From Actinomadura nitritigenes (lineage in GTDB: Bacteria > Actinomycetota > Actinomycetes > Streptosporangiales > Streptosporangiaceae), in contig NZ_JAGEOK010000042.1 of assembly GCF_017573545.1 (NCBI RefSeq), positions 1-64,000 of the forward strand: 64,000 nt of DNA, given 5' to 3'. Positions 41,470-49,112 of the stretch are shown here, piece after piece (position 1 is the stretch's first letter; each line of letters starts with the position of its first letter). The position numbers and the translations under genes are program-made. The notes under the pieces are model-generated. The model was given only the letters and a program-made list of their open reading frames with translations. It had not been told where the DNA came from and did not search any database.

Positions 41470-44091
41470 TCAGGCCGGCGGCAGCGCGCCGAGCTGCGCC
41501 TCCAGCCGCGCGATGGCCGCCTCCGCCTGCGCCAGCCGCTCGCGGTTCTTGGCGACCACGGCCTCGGGCGCCTTCGCCATGAACGCCTCGTTGCCGAGCT
41601 TGCCTCGCGCCTGGCCGGCCTCCTTGCGCGCCGCCGCGAGGTCCTTGTCGAGCCGCTTGCGCTCGGCCGCGACGTCGATGACCCCGGCGGTGTCCAGCCG
41701 GACCGTGACGCCCTCGACCGGCAGCGATGCGGTGGCCGCGAAGCCGTCGCCGGGCGCGGTCAGCCGCAGCAGGGCGCGGACGCCCTCCTCGTGCGCTGCG
41801 AGCGGCGACCCGCCCCACTCCAGCGCGGCGGCGACCTTCTGGCCCGGCTTGAGCCCCTGGTCGGCGCGGAACCGGCGGACCTCGGTGACGAGCCGCTGCA
41901 GCGACTCCACCACGGCCTCGGCGTCCCGGTCGGCGCGGCCGGCGTCGGCGGCCGGCCACGGCGCGGTCACGATCGTCCCGGCGCCGGTCAGGGACGTCCA
42001 CAGCTCCTCGGTGACGAACGGGACCACCGGGTGCAGCAGCCGCAGCAGGCTGTCGAGCACCTCGCCGAGGACGCGCCGCGTCGCCTCGGCCCGCTCGTCG
42101 GCGAGCTGGACCTTCGCCAGCTCCACGTACCAGTCGCAGACCTCGTCCCACGCGAAGTGGTACAGCGTCTCGCACGCCTTGGCGAAGTCGTAGGACTCCA
42201 GCTGCGCGTCCACCTCGGCGATGACCGCGTGCAGCCGCGACAGGATCCACGCGTCCACCGTGGACAGCTCCGCCGGGACGTCGCCGCGCACGTGCGCGCC
42301 GTTGATCAGCGCGAACCGCGTCGCGTTCCACAGCTTGTTGCAGAAGTTGCGCGAGCCCTGCGCCCACTCCTCCGCCACCGGGACGTCGCCGCCCGGGTTC
42401 GCGCCGCGCAGCAGCGTGAACCGCGTCGCGTCCGCGCCGTACCGGTCGATCCAGTCGAGCGGGTCGACGACGTTGCCGAACGACTTCGACATCTTCTTGC
42501 CGTGCTGGTCGCGGACCATCCCGTGCAGCGTGATGGTCTCGAACGGCTCGGCGCCGTCCATCGCGTACAGCCCGAACATCATCATCCGGGCGACCCAGAA
42601 GAACAGGATGTCGTACCCGGTGACCAGCACCGACGTCGGGTAGAAGCGCTCCAGCTCGGGAGTCTTGTCCGGCCAGCCGAGCGTCGAGAACGGCCACAGC
42701 GCCGAGGAGAACCAGGTGTCGAGGACGTCGCCGTCCTGCGTCCAGCCGGCGGGCGGCTCCTCGTCCGGGCCGGGGCAGGCGGTCTCGCCGTCCGGGCCGT
42801 ACCAGACCGGGATGCGGTGCCCCCACCACAGCTGCCGGCTGATGCACCAGTCGTGCATGTTGTCGACCCACTCGAAGTAGCGGGACGCCATCTCCGGCGG
42901 GTGGATCGCCACGCGGCCGTCGCGGACCGCGTCGCCCGCGGCCTTCGCCAGCGGCTCCACCTTCACGAACCACTGCAGCGACACCCGCGGCTCCACCACC
43001 GTGGAGCAGCGCTGGCAGTGCCCGACCGAGTGCTCGTACGGGCGGACCTCCTTGACGATCCGGCCCTGCTCGCGCAGCGCCGCGACGACCGCCGGGCGCG
43101 CCTCGAACCGGTCCAGGCCCTCGAACGGGCCGGACGCGGTCACCACGCCCCGCTCGTCCATCACCGACATCGACGGCAGCGAGTGCCGGCGGCCGATCTC
43201 GAAGTCGTTCGGGTCGTGCGCGGGGGTCACCTTGACGGCGCCGGTGCCGAACGCGGGGTCGACGTGCTCGTCCGCCACGACCGGGATGCGGCGGCCCGTC
43301 AGCGGCAGCTCGATCTCCCGGCCGACCATGTGCGCGTACCGCTCGTCGTCGGGGTGGACGGCCACGGCGGTGTCGCCGAGCATCGTCTCCGCCCGCGTCG
43401 TCGCGACGACGATCTCGTCGTCGCCCGACCCGTACCGGATCGAGACCAGCTCGCCGTCGACGTCCTCGTGCTCGACCTCGATGTCCGACAGCGCCGTCAG
43501 GCAGCGCGGGCACCAGTTGATGATGCGCTCGGCCCGGTAGATCAGGCCGTCGTCGAACAGCCGCTTGAAGATCGTGCGGACCGCGCGGGCGCGCCGGTCG
43601 TCCATCGTGAACGCCTCGCGCGTCCAGTCGACGGAGTCGCCGAGGCGGCGCATCTGGCCGAGGATCCGGCCGCCGGACTCGGCCTTCCACTTCCACACCC
43701 GGTCGACGAACGCCTCGCGGCCGAGGTCGTGCCGGGACAGGCCCTCCTTGGCCAGCTCCCGCTCCACGACGTTCTGCGTCGCGATGCCCGCGTGGTCCAT
43801 GCCGGGGATCCACGCCGTCTCGTAGCCCTGCATCCGGCGCCGCCGGACCAGGGTGTCCTGGATCGAGTGGTCGAGGGCGTGCCCCATGTGCAGCGAACCG
43901 GTCACGTTCGGCGGCGGGATCACGATCGAGAACGCGGGCCTGGACGGGTCGCGGGCCGGGTCGGCGGTGAACAGCCCCGCCGATACCCACCGCTCGTAGA
44001 GCCGGCCCTCGACATCGGCCGGTCGGTACTGGGTGGGCAGGTCGACGTCCGCGGCGGCCCCTTGGCCGCGCTCACTGCTGGGCTGTGTCAC
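41470..44091 (-). CDS. valS: valyl-tRNA synthetase
   Basis: 873 aa class I synthetase. The HIGH motif is HMGH at 68-71 inside PPPNVTGSLHMGHALDH, and KMSKS is exact at 533-537. The editing domain carries TTRAETMLGDTAVAVHP, diagnostic of ValS. A C-terminal coiled coil (LDKDLAAARKEAGQARGK) is typical. The GTG at 44091 is the best start because the family text begins 20 residues in; an open frame runs further upstream but has no conserved residues. No Shine-Dalgarno is visible, and a T-box-like core lies 15 bases upstream (separate entry). Confidence 0.95.
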   Translation of the reverse strand: MTQPSSERGQGAAADVDLPTQYRPADVEGRLYERWVSAGLFTADPARDPSRPAFSIVIPPPNVTGSLHMGHALDHSIQDTLVRRRRMQGYETAWIPGMDHAGIATQNVVERELAKEGLSRHDLGREAFVDRVWKWKAESGGRILGQMRRLGDSVDWTREAFTMDDRRARAVRTIFKRLFDDGLIYRAERIINWCPRCLTALSDIEVEHEDVDGELVSIRYGSGDDEIVVATTRAETMLGDTAVAVHPDDERYAHMVGREIELPLTGRRIPVVADEHVDPAFGTGAVKVTPAHDPNDFEIGRRHSLPSMSVMDERGVVTASGPFEGLDRFEARPAVVAALREQGRIVKEVRPYEHSVGHCQRCSTVVEPRVSLQWFVKVEPLAKAAGDAVRDGRVAIHPPEMASRYFEWVDNMHDWCISRQLWWGHRIPVWYGPDGETACPGPDEEPPAGWTQDGDVLDTWFSSALWPFSTLGWPDKTPELERFYPTSVLVTGYDILFFWVARMMMFGLYAMDGAEPFETITLHGMVRDQHGKKMSKSFGNVVDPLDWIDRYGADATRFTLLRGANPGGDVPVAEEWAQGSRNFCNKLWNATRFALINGAHVRGDVPAELSTVDAWILSRLHAVIAEVDAQLESYDFAKACETLYHFAWDEVCDWYVELAKVQLADERAEATRRVLGEVLDSLLRLLHPVVPFVTEELWTSLTGAGTIVTAPWPAADAGRADRDAEAVVESLQRLVTEVRRFRADQGLKPGQKVAAALEWGGSPLAAHEEGVRALLRLTAPGDGFAATASLPVEGVTVRLDTAGVIDVAAERKRLDKDLAAARKEAGQARGKLGNEAFMAKAPEAVVAKNRERLAQAEAAIARLEAQLGALPPA

Positions 44092-44106
44092 GGCCAACGA
44101 TTCTAC

Positions 44107-44126
44107 GGGGACCGCGGCGGTACCAC
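44107..44126 (-). promoter_or_regulatory. T-box-core-like sequence upstream of valS
   Basis: On the minus strand, 15 bases before the valS start, is GTGGTACCGCCGCGGTCCCC. Its first ten bases match the TGGNACCGCG core of T-box antiterminators and antisequestrators, and the GCGGTCCCC that follows resembles the closing side. T-boxes regulate aminoacyl-tRNA synthetase genes, in actinobacteria mostly ileS at translation level. I do not see a convincing stem I with a Val specifier in the 230 bases upstream, so this may be coincidence in GC-rich DNA. Confidence 0.3.
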
Positions 44127-44141
44127 GGCCCGCCCCCGTAC

Positions 44142-44210
44142 CGCCCCGCAGCCGCCCCGCAGCCGCCGCGGCGCCCGCCCGGCACCGCCCGGCACCGCCC
44201 TGCACCGCAG
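44142..44210. repeat. short GC-rich tandem repeats between valS and the kinase gene
   Basis: CGCCCCGCAGC is repeated twice (44142-44163) and a 10-bp GGCACCGCCC unit is repeated two to three times (44181-44205). The 244-base gap 44092-44335 contains no gene. This is low-complexity sequence. Confidence 0.6.
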
Positions 44211-44335
44211 CGCAGCGGCGCAGAGAGCGTTTTCCCGCCGCGGACGGGACACAGGTCACCTGACACCGGGTCGCCTCCACGGAAAGGGTGATGCCGACAC
44301 GCCCGCGAAACCGGAGGCGAAGGGAGTGGGACGGG

Positions 44336-45136
44336 ATGCGAGCGGTACTGGCGCGCACCGCCGTGCTGGCCGGCGCGTTCGCCGCGGGAGCCGTCGCGGC
44401 GCACGCCGCGGCGATCCCCCACCTGCTGCGCCTCACCCACGACCTGCAGCGCTCCCGCGAGCGGATCCTCGCCAGCCGGGAGGAGGAGCGCCGCCGGCTC
44501 CGCCACGACCTGCACGACGAACTCGGCCCCACCCTCGCCAGCCTCGCCATGTCCCTGGACGCCGCGCGCATCACCCTCGCCGGCGAGCCCGAGCGGATGG
44601 ACCCGCTGCTCGCCGACGTCCGCGACCGGCTCGCGAACGCCGTCGGCGAGATCCGCGACCTCGCGCACGGCCTGCGCCCGCCCGCGCTGGACGACCTCGG
44701 CCTCGTCGCCGCCATCGAGTCTTTCGCCGAGGGCTGCGCCGAACGCGTCGACGTCCGGTTCGACGGCGGGCCCGCCGAACTGCCCGCCGCCGTCGAGGTC
44801 GCCGCGTACCGGATCGTCCAGGAGGCGCTCACGAACGTCCGGCTGCACGCGCCCGACAGCACCGCGATGGTGCTGCTCCGCCGCGACGCCGACCTCCACC
44901 TCATGGTCGCCGACACCGGCCCCGGCCTGCCGGACACCGGCCGCAACGGCGACCGCCCGAGGCCCCGCCGCGGCATGGCCGCGATGAAGGAATGGGCGGC
45001 GGAGGTCGGCGGCGGCTGCACCGTCACGTCCCGCCCCGGCGGCGGGACCGTGGTGTCGGCGCGGCTGCCCCTGCCCGCGCCGGGCGCCGCCGGGTACCAT
45101 CATGCTCCGCCCGGACGCCGGAACGGGCGCCCCTGA
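44336..45136 (+). CDS. two-component sensor histidine kinase, NarL/DesK type (HisKA_3), sensor-poor
   Basis: 266 aa from the ATG at 44336, which has GGGAG 9 bases upstream; an ATG at 44291 would add 15 basic residues. One hydrophobic stretch (VLAGAFAAGAVAAHAAAIP) is followed by the coiled linker SREEERRRLRHDLHDELGP with the phospho-His at H60. The HATPase_c follows (YRIVQEALTNVRLHAP, VADTGPGLP, RPGGGTVVSARLPL). With almost no extracytoplasmic sensor, it probably senses the membrane state or a partner. The cognate regulator gene starts 22 bases downstream. Confidence 0.87.
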   Translation: MRAVLARTAVLAGAFAAGAVAAHAAAIPHLLRLTHDLQRSRERILASREEERRRLRHDLHDELGPTLASLAMSLDAARITLAGEPERMDPLLADVRDRLANAVGEIRDLAHGLRPPALDDLGLVAAIESFAEGCAERVDVRFDGGPAELPAAVEVAAYRIVQEALTNVRLHAPDSTAMVLLRRDADLHLMVADTGPGLPDTGRNGDRPRPRRGMAAMKEWAAEVGGGCTVTSRPGGGTVVSARLPLPAPGAAGYHHAPPGRRNGRP

Positions 45137-45157
45137 GCAGGTGAGCGGAGGCCGCCG

Positions 45158-45829
45158 ATGACGGACGCGATCAGGGTCCTCATCACCGACGACCACCCGG
45201 TGTTCCGGCAGGGCCTGAAGGGGCTGCTGCAGGCGCTGGGCGTCGAGGTCGTCGGCGAGGCCGAATGCGGCCCGGACGCGGTGCGGATGGCCGCCGAACT
45301 GCAGCCCGACGTCGTCGTGATGGACCTGCACATGCCCGGCGGCAACGGCATCGAGGCCACCCGGACCATCACCCGCACCAGCCCCCGCATCGGCGTGCTC
45401 GTGCTGACGATGTTCCGCGACGACGACTCCGTGTTCAACGCGATGCGCGCAGGCGCCCGCGGCTACCTGCTCAAGGAGTCCGGCGCCGAGGAGATCGCCC
45501 GCGCCGTGCGGGCGGTCGCGGCCGGCGAGGCCATCTACGGGCCCGAGATCGCCCGCCGCGTCCTCACCTACTTCACCGACATGCCCGACCCCCGGCAGGC
45601 CGCGTTCCCGCAGCTCACCGAGCGGGAACGGGAGGTCCTCGAACTGATCGCGCAGGGCCGCAGCAACGCCGAGATCGCCGCCACCCTGTTCCTCAGCCAG
45701 AAGACCGTCCGCAACCACGTGTCGAACATCTTCATGAAGCTGCACGTCGCCGACCGCGCCCAGGCCATCGTCCTCGCCCGCGAGGCCGGCTTTGCCAACC
45801 CGCGATCCCGGCCCAAGGACCTCGCCTAG
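45158..45829 (+). CDS. LuxR/NarL-family response regulator
   Basis: 223 aa. The receiver has the acidic pair D11/D12 and the phospho-acceptor D56 in DVVVMDLHMPGGNG; K107 lies in GYLLKESGAEE. The C-terminal LuxR helix-turn-helix is complete (LTEREREVLELIAQGRSNAE, SQKTVRNHVSNIFMKL). Paired with the kinase just upstream. The target genes are unknown; none of the nearby genes shows an obvious site. Confidence 0.93.
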   Translation: MTDAIRVLITDDHPVFRQGLKGLLQALGVEVVGEAECGPDAVRMAAELQPDVVVMDLHMPGGNGIEATRTITRTSPRIGVLVLTMFRDDDSVFNAMRAGARGYLLKESGAEEIARAVRAVAAGEAIYGPEIARRVLTYFTDMPDPRQAAFPQLTEREREVLELIAQGRSNAEIAATLFLSQKTVRNHVSNIFMKLHVADRAQAIVLAREAGFANPRSRPKDLA

Positions 45830-45881
45830 CGGCTGTGTTTCCACAACCCCGGCCCAGCAGGCTCGCCTGGCGGCTCGCCCG

Positions 45882-45963
45882 CTGACCGGTCTTGGGCGAG
45901 CGCGAACTCGCTTCGCGAGCCTCCCGGTGGGGGCTCGCCTCCGGCATCGCCCCCACCGGTCAG
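45882..45963. repeat. nested inverted repeats downstream of the response-regulator gene
   Basis: CTGACCGGT (45882-45890) pairs with ACCGGTCAG (45955-45963), and inside it CCGGTGGGGGC (45924-45934) pairs with GCCCCCACCGG (45949-45959). Another stem, GCGAACTCGCTTCGCG, lies at 45902-45917. No gene is visible in 45830-46091. Possibly a complex terminator or a small repeat element. Confidence 0.55.
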
Positions 45964-46040
45964 ACAGCGCGCTCGCGCGACGGCTCAGGTCGCTGAGATG
46001 CGGCTGTTGCGGGCGGTCGCGAACAGACACTCGTGGAACG

Positions 46041-46079
46041 CGCGAACGCCCCTGGCCATGACGGCCAGGGGCGTTCGCG
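46041..46079 (-). terminator. terminator of clpX
   Basis: A perfect 17-bp stem CGCGAACGCCCCTGGCC/GGCCAGGGGCGTTCGCG with a 5-nt loop, 12 bases past the clpX stop. There is no U-tract. It lies between convergent transcripts and may serve both. Confidence 0.8.
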
Positions 46080-46091
46080 TGCGGGCTGCGC

Positions 46092-47366
46092 TCAGGCGCT
46101 CTTCTCCCTCGGCTCGCGCTTCGGGCGGTCGCGCGGGACGAGGGTCGGGTTGACGTGCTCCAGGACGGCCTCGCGGGTGATCACCACGCGCGCGACGTCC
46201 TGCCGGCTCGGCACCTCGTACATCACCGACAGCAGGACCTCCTCCATGATCGCGCGGAGGCCGCGGGCACCGGTGCCGCGCAGGATGGCCTGGTCGGCGA
46301 TCGCCTCGAGGGCGTCGTCGGTGAACTCCAGGTCGACCCCGTCCAGCTCGAAGAGGCGGTGGTACTGGCGGACCAGCGCGTTCTTCGGCTCGGTCAGGAT
46401 GTTGATCAGCGCTTCCCGGTCCAGGTTGTGCACCGAGGTGATCACCGGGAGGCGGCCGACGAACTCCGGGATCATGCCGAACTTCAGCAGGTCCTCCGGC
46501 ATGACGTCGCCGAGCACCGCCGAGGACTCCTCGAAGTCGGACTTGGAGCGGATCTGGGCGCCGAAGCCCATCCCCTGCTTGCCCACCCGGGACTCGACGA
46601 TCTTCTCCAGGCCGGCGAACGCGCCGCCGCAGATGAACAGCACGTTCGTGGTGTCGATCTGGATGAACTCCTGGTGCGGATGCTTGCGGCCGCCCTGCGG
46701 CGGGACGCTCGCGGTCGTGCCCTCCAGGATCTTCAGCAGCGCCTGCTGGACGCCCTCGCCCGAGACGTCCCTGGTGATCGACGGGTTCTCGCTCTTGCGG
46801 GCGATCTTGTCGACCTCGTCGATGTAGATGATCCCGGTCTCGGCCTTCTTGACGTCGTAGTCGGCCGCCTGGATCAGTTTCAGGAGGATGTTCTCGACAT
46901 CCTCGCCGACATATCCGGCCTCCGTCAGCGCCGTGGCGTCCGCGATGGCGAACGGGACGTTGAGGAGTTTGGCGAGCGTCTGCGCGAGCAGCGTCTTGCC
47001 GGATCCGGTCGGGCCGAGCAGCAGGATGTTGGACTTGCCCAGTTCCACCTGGTCGTCCCGGCCCACGTCACCCGACTGGATCCGCTTGTAGTGGTTGTAG
47101 ACGGCGACGGACAGTGCCTTCTTCGCCGTCTCCTGCCCGATGACGTAGGAGTCCAGGAACTCGTAGATCTCCCGCGGCTTGGGCAGGTTGTCCCACTTCA
47201 GGTCGGAGGTCTCGGAGAGCTCCTCCTCGATGATCTCGTTGCAGAGATCGATGCACTCGTCGCAGATGTACACGCCCGGACCCGCGATGAGCTTTTTGAC
47301 CTGCTTCTGGCTCTTCCCGCAGAACGAGCACTTGAGCAGATCACCACCGTCGCCGATGCGTGCCAC
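46092..47366 (-). CDS. clpX: ATP-dependent Clp protease ATP-binding subunit ClpX
   Basis: 424 aa AAA+ unfoldase feeding ClpP1P2. The N-terminal zinc-binding domain has C13, C16, C35 and C38. Walker A is GPTGSGKT (118-125), Walker B is IIYIDEVDKIA, and the pore loop GYVG and the RKH-loop segment GGRKHPHQ are present. Length is normal. It lies 169 bases after clpP2; the gap shows a possible own promoter (47454-47481). Confidence 0.98.
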   Translation of the reverse strand: MARIGDGGDLLKCSFCGKSQKQVKKLIAGPGVYICDECIDLCNEIIEEELSETSDLKWDNLPKPREIYEFLDSYVIGQETAKKALSVAVYNHYKRIQSGDVGRDDQVELGKSNILLLGPTGSGKTLLAQTLAKLLNVPFAIADATALTEAGYVGEDVENILLKLIQAADYDVKKAETGIIYIDEVDKIARKSENPSITRDVSGEGVQQALLKILEGTTASVPPQGGRKHPHQEFIQIDTTNVLFICGGAFAGLEKIVESRVGKQGMGFGAQIRSKSDFEESSAVLGDVMPEDLLKFGMIPEFVGRLPVITSVHNLDREALINILTEPKNALVRQYHRLFELDGVDLEFTDDALEAIADQAILRGTGARGLRAIMEEVLLSVMYEVPSRQDVARVVITREAVLEHVNPTLVPRDRPKREPREKSA

Positions 47367-47453
47367 CCAACTGTCTCCTTTTCGTGGGGCCGCCCGTCTG
47401 AGAGGGTGCGGCGCGGCCGGCTGGCGTCCCGAGGGCTCTCGACGTTGGACTCG

Positions 47454-47481
47454 ACGTTACCGCCTCCAACGGACTTGGTAA
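47454..47481 (-). promoter_or_regulatory. candidate promoter of clpX
   Basis: On the minus strand, TTACCA (47476-47481), 16 bases, TAACGT (47454-47459). It precedes the clpX start by about 85 bases. A direct repeat AACGTCGAG (twice within 13 bases) follows the -10. I see no match to a ClgR box. Confidence 0.35.
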
Positions 47482-47535
47482 GCCCCTCGCCCGGAAGTAT
47501 GACCACCGGGCTCGGGACTCCCGCGTCCTAGGTCC

Positions 47536-48231
47536 TCAGGACGACACTACCTCCGCCTTGCGCTTCCTGCTGGCGAAGACATCGTCGATGAGACCGTACT
47601 CCTTGGCCTCGTCGGCGGTGAGGATCTTGTCGCGCTCGATGTCGCGGCGGACCTGCTCGATCGGCCTGCCGCTGTGCTCGGCCAGGATCGTTTCCAGCAG
47701 CTCGCGGATCCGCATGATCTCGCGGGCCTGGATCTCGATGTCGCTGGACTGGCCGTAGGTGCCCTCGGTCGCGGGCTGGTGGATCAGGATCCGCGAGTTG
47801 GGCAGCGCCGCCCGCTTGCCGGGCGTGCCGGCCCCGAGCAGCACGGCGGCGGCCGAGGCGGCCTGGCCGATGCAGACCGTCTGGATGTCCGGCTTGACGA
47901 ACTGCATCGTGTCGTAGATCGCCGTCATGGCGGTGAACGAGCCGCCGGGCGAGTTGATGTAGATGCTGATGTCGCGGTCGGGGTCGATCGACTCCAGCGT
48001 GATCAGCTGGGCCATCACGTCGTTGGCGGACGCGTCGTCGATCTGCACGCCGAGGAAGATGATCCGCTCCTCGAAGAGCTTGTTGTACGGGTTCATCTCC
48101 TTGACCCCGTACGTGGTGCGCTCGACGAAGGAGGGGATGATGTACCGGTTGTCGACCGGCATCGGGGACCCGCCCGCCTGGACGCCGGGACGGGTCAGAT
48201 CGCTGAATCCGGGTCGGATGAGGTCGCTCAC
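47536..48231 (-). CDS. clpP2: ATP-dependent Clp protease proteolytic subunit, ClpP2 type
   Basis: 231 aa from a GTG with GGAGG six bases upstream. Serine protease ring subunit: nucleophile S126 in GQAASAAAVLL, H151 in ILIHQPATEG, and an Asp in RRDIERDKILTADEAKEYG. The N-terminal text RYIIPSFVERTTYGVKEMNP is typical of actinobacterial ClpP2, and the first 25 residues are a propeptide that is probably cut off. It follows clpP1 by 29 bases; the two form a hetero-tetradecamer. An internal ATG at 48162 is an alternative start. Confidence 0.95.
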   Translation of the reverse strand: MSDLIRPGFSDLTRPGVQAGGSPMPVDNRYIIPSFVERTTYGVKEMNPYNKLFEERIIFLGVQIDDASANDVMAQLITLESIDPDRDISIYINSPGGSFTAMTAIYDTMQFVKPDIQTVCIGQAASAAAVLLGAGTPGKRAALPNSRILIHQPATEGTYGQSSDIEIQAREIMRIRELLETILAEHSGRPIEQVRRDIERDKILTADEAKEYGLIDDVFASRKRKAEVVSS

Positions 48232-48260
48232 TGTGTGCCTCCGATAAGTGATTCGGGTCG

Positions 48261-48899
48261 TCAGGAGACGGTGCCCTCGGAGGGCACCTGGGTGGCACTG
48301 AGCACCACGTGGTCCACGAACCCGTAGTCCTTGGCCTCGTCGGCGGTGAACCAGCGGTCGCGGTCCGAGTCGCGCTCGATCTGGTCGAGCGGCTGGCCGG
48401 TGTGTTCGGCGATCTTCTCGGCGAGCGTCTTCTTGACGTACAGCATCTGCTCGGCCTGGATCTTGATGTCGGAGGCGGTGCCGCCGATGCCGCCGGACGG
48501 CTGGTGCATCATGATCCGGGCGTGCGGCAGGGCGTAGCGCTTGCCCGTGGTGCCCGCGCACAGCAGGAACTGGCCCATCGAGGCGGCCAGGCCCATCCCG
48601 ACCGTCACGATGTCGTTCGGGACGTACTGCATGATGTCGTAGATCGCCATGCCGGCGGTGACGGAGCCACCTGGCGAGTTGATGTAGAGCGTGATGTCGC
48701 GGCGGCCGTCCTCGGCCGACAGCAGCAGGAGCTCGGCGCAGATGCGGTTGGCGATGTCGTCGTCGACCTGCTGGCCGAGGAAGACGATGCGCTCGCGCAG
48801 CAGCCGCTGGAACAGCTGGTCGCCCAGGGGCAGCAGGGGCGCCTCGGCCACCCGCGCCTGGATCCGCGACGACTCGTCGAAAGTCGGAGGCATGCTCAC
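48261..48899 (-). CDS. clpP1: ATP-dependent Clp protease proteolytic subunit, ClpP1 type
   Basis: 212 aa. Catalytic S107 (GMGLAASMGQFLL), H132 (RIMMHQPSGG) and an Asp, D181 by alignment to E. coli ClpP, in the ERDSDRDRWF segment. GTG at 48899 has GGAGGA seven bases upstream and gives a short propeptide; an ATG two codons later is also possible. First gene of the clpP1-clpP2 pair, with clpX behind. In actinobacteria the pair is often activated by ClgR; no clear box was found upstream. Confidence 0.95.
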   Translation of the reverse strand: MSMPPTFDESSRIQARVAEAPLLPLGDQLFQRLLRERIVFLGQQVDDDIANRICAELLLLSAEDGRRDITLYINSPGGSVTAGMAIYDIMQYVPNDIVTVGMGLAASMGQFLLCAGTTGKRYALPHARIMMHQPSGGIGGTASDIKIQAEQMLYVKKTLAEKIAEHTGQPLDQIERDSDRDRWFTADEAKDYGFVDHVVLSATQVPSEGTVS

Positions 48900-49038
48900 C
48901 GGGTGTTCCTCCGGTCCTTTTAATCGGTTCGGATGATTGGACAGTAACGCGCTCACGACCCCGTTTACGCCCGGGGGGCCGCCTTTTCGCCAGGGGCGTA
49001 CCCACGCCTCCGCGAGGTATGGACGATCTCCGCGAACG

Positions 49039-49080
49039 CGACACGCCCCGCACCCGGAGCAGCGGGGGCGGGGCGTGTCG
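49039..49080 (-). terminator. terminator of tig
   Basis: An 11-bp stem CGACACGCCCC/GGGGCGTGTCG closes a GC-rich 20-nt loop with an inner pairing, 32 bases past the trigger-factor stop. The 213-base gap 48900-49112 holds this and the clpP1 leader, and no gene. Confidence 0.65.
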
Positions 49081-49112
49081 GGAACGCTCAGGACGTCCTG
49101 GACGCGTCGGAC

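Noticed and set aside
41395..45144. A 1249-codon open frame on the plus strand
   Set aside because: Antisense to valS for most of its length, with unlikely composition; its end only shadows the kinase gene.
48900..48990. A ClgR box before clpP1
   Set aside because: No stretch fits the CGCY-N-RGCG dyad of known ClgR sites well enough.
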